Assembly: GCA_011390075.1 (NCBI GenBank)
Contig: JAABTA010000052.1
Coordinates: forward strand, 1 to 6,669
Direction: 5' to 3'
Source: Helicobacteraceae bacterium
GTDB taxonomy: Bacteria; Campylobacterota; Campylobacteria; Campylobacterales; SZUA-545
DNA length: 6,669 nucleotides
The first letter of the stretch is position 1. Every line of letters begins with the position of its first letter. The notes beneath the pieces are model-generated. The model had not been told where the DNA came from. It did not search any database and saw only the letters and a list, made by a program, of their open reading frames with translations. Below are positions 6,373 through 6,669 of this stretch, piece by piece. A program made the translations under genes and the position numbers.

Positions 6373-6669
6373 TATTTATCAACAACCATAGCTTTAAGCT
6401 CCGCTTCACTGGCTAATTTTCCATCAACAAATGCTTTTCCATCAAACACCCACATAGCACCTCTATGTTTTTTAAGGCTCACCACATACTCTAATCTATC
6501 TCCAGGTTTTACTGGGGTTTTAAATTTGGCTCTATCTATTCCTGTAAAATAGAAAACTTTTTGGCTAATATCTACTTGTTCCTCTTCGTCAATTGTTTTA
6601 AATGCCAAAATGCCACCTGCTTGGGCTAAACCCTCTAAGATCATCACCCCAGGATAGATAGGGTGGCCA
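6372..6669 (-). CDS. fabZ: 3-hydroxyacyl-ACP dehydratase FabZ, C-terminal 98 residues (5' end cut by window)
   Basis: FabZ dehydrates (3R)-hydroxyacyl-ACP to trans-2-enoyl-ACP in fatty acid elongation and competes with LpxA for the same substrate class. The visible part begins GHPIYPGVMILEGLAQAGG, which is the hot-dog-fold active-site region. The catalytic glutamate is the E of MILEGLAQ, while the catalytic histidine of the GHFPG motif should lie just outside the window. The remainder (KVFYFTGIDRAKFKTPVKPGDRLEY, then a C-terminal AELKAMVVDK) is typical. About 50 residues are missing compared with the usual length near 150. A GTG at 6647 is an internal valine codon, not a start. The stop codon overlaps the lpxA start by one base. 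Confidence 0.95.
   Translation of the reverse strand, partial: GHPIYPGVMILEGLAQAGGILAFKTIDEEEQVDISQKVFYFTGIDRAKFKTPVKPGDRLEYVVSLKKHRGAMWVFDGKAFVDGKLASEAELKAMVVDK

Noticed and set aside
6166..6552. Plus-strand open frame of 128 codons
   Set aside because: It is antisense to lpxA and fabZ, and its composition reflects the reverse complement of hexapeptide-repeat codons. No ribosome binding site or homology is apparent.
6645..6647. GTG as a start codon for fabZ
   Set aside because: The frame stays open to the window edge and encodes GHPIYPG just before it, the conserved FabZ active-site region, so the GTG is an internal valine.
1..6669. A novel multi-gene defence, mobile or biosynthetic system
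   Set aside because: Every gene belongs to a well-known family with intact motifs, apart from window-edge truncation. There are no transposase, integrase, repeat-spacer or unknown clustered genes.

Overview
The window is an ordinary core-genome stretch of an AT-rich Gram-negative bacterium. It is most likely a member of Campylobacterota (Epsilonproteobacteria), perhaps a free-living Sulfurimonas- or Sulfurovum-like lineage. The assignment rests on the gene order fabZ-lpxA-clpX-mreB-mreC followed by carB, which I recall from Campylobacter and in part from Helicobacter, and on the protein sequences. The genus is inference. All seven genes lie on the minus strand, so transcription runs from position 6669 towards position 1. 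Both end genes are cut by the window: fabZ lacks its 5' end and carB its 3' half.

Layout in transcription order. fabZ (partial, fatty-acid dehydratase) overlaps lpxA by one base (lipid A acyltransferase). lpxA overlaps clpX (unfoldase) by 11 bases. clpX is 9 bases from mreB (actin-like shape protein), which overlaps mreC (shape scaffold). This block looks like one tightly packed, translationally coupled operon whose promoter is outside the window. An 81-base gap then precedes a two-domain response regulator with no partner kinase in view. After a further 65-base gap comes carB (carbamoyl-phosphate synthase large subunit), which has a recognisable extended -10 promoter of its own. No stretch longer than 81 bases lacks a gene.

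How the genes fit together. FabZ and LpxA share the (3R)-hydroxyacyl-ACP pool at the branch between phospholipid and lipid A synthesis. MreB and MreC organise cell-wall elongation, and ClpX delivers proteins to ClpP for degradation. The block therefore joins outer-membrane and wall growth with protein quality control. CarB makes carbamoyl phosphate for arginine and pyrimidines and appears transcriptionally separate.

I found no evidence of a mobile element, CRISPR array, RNA gene, toxin-antitoxin pair or unknown multi-gene system. The points worth a second look are small. They are the response regulator set between mreC and carB with repeated heptamers upstream, a perfect 8-bp inverted repeat flanking the carB -10 box, a perfect 12-bp inverted repeat inside the mreC coding sequence, and a cluster of perfect palindromes in the 3' part of lpxA.
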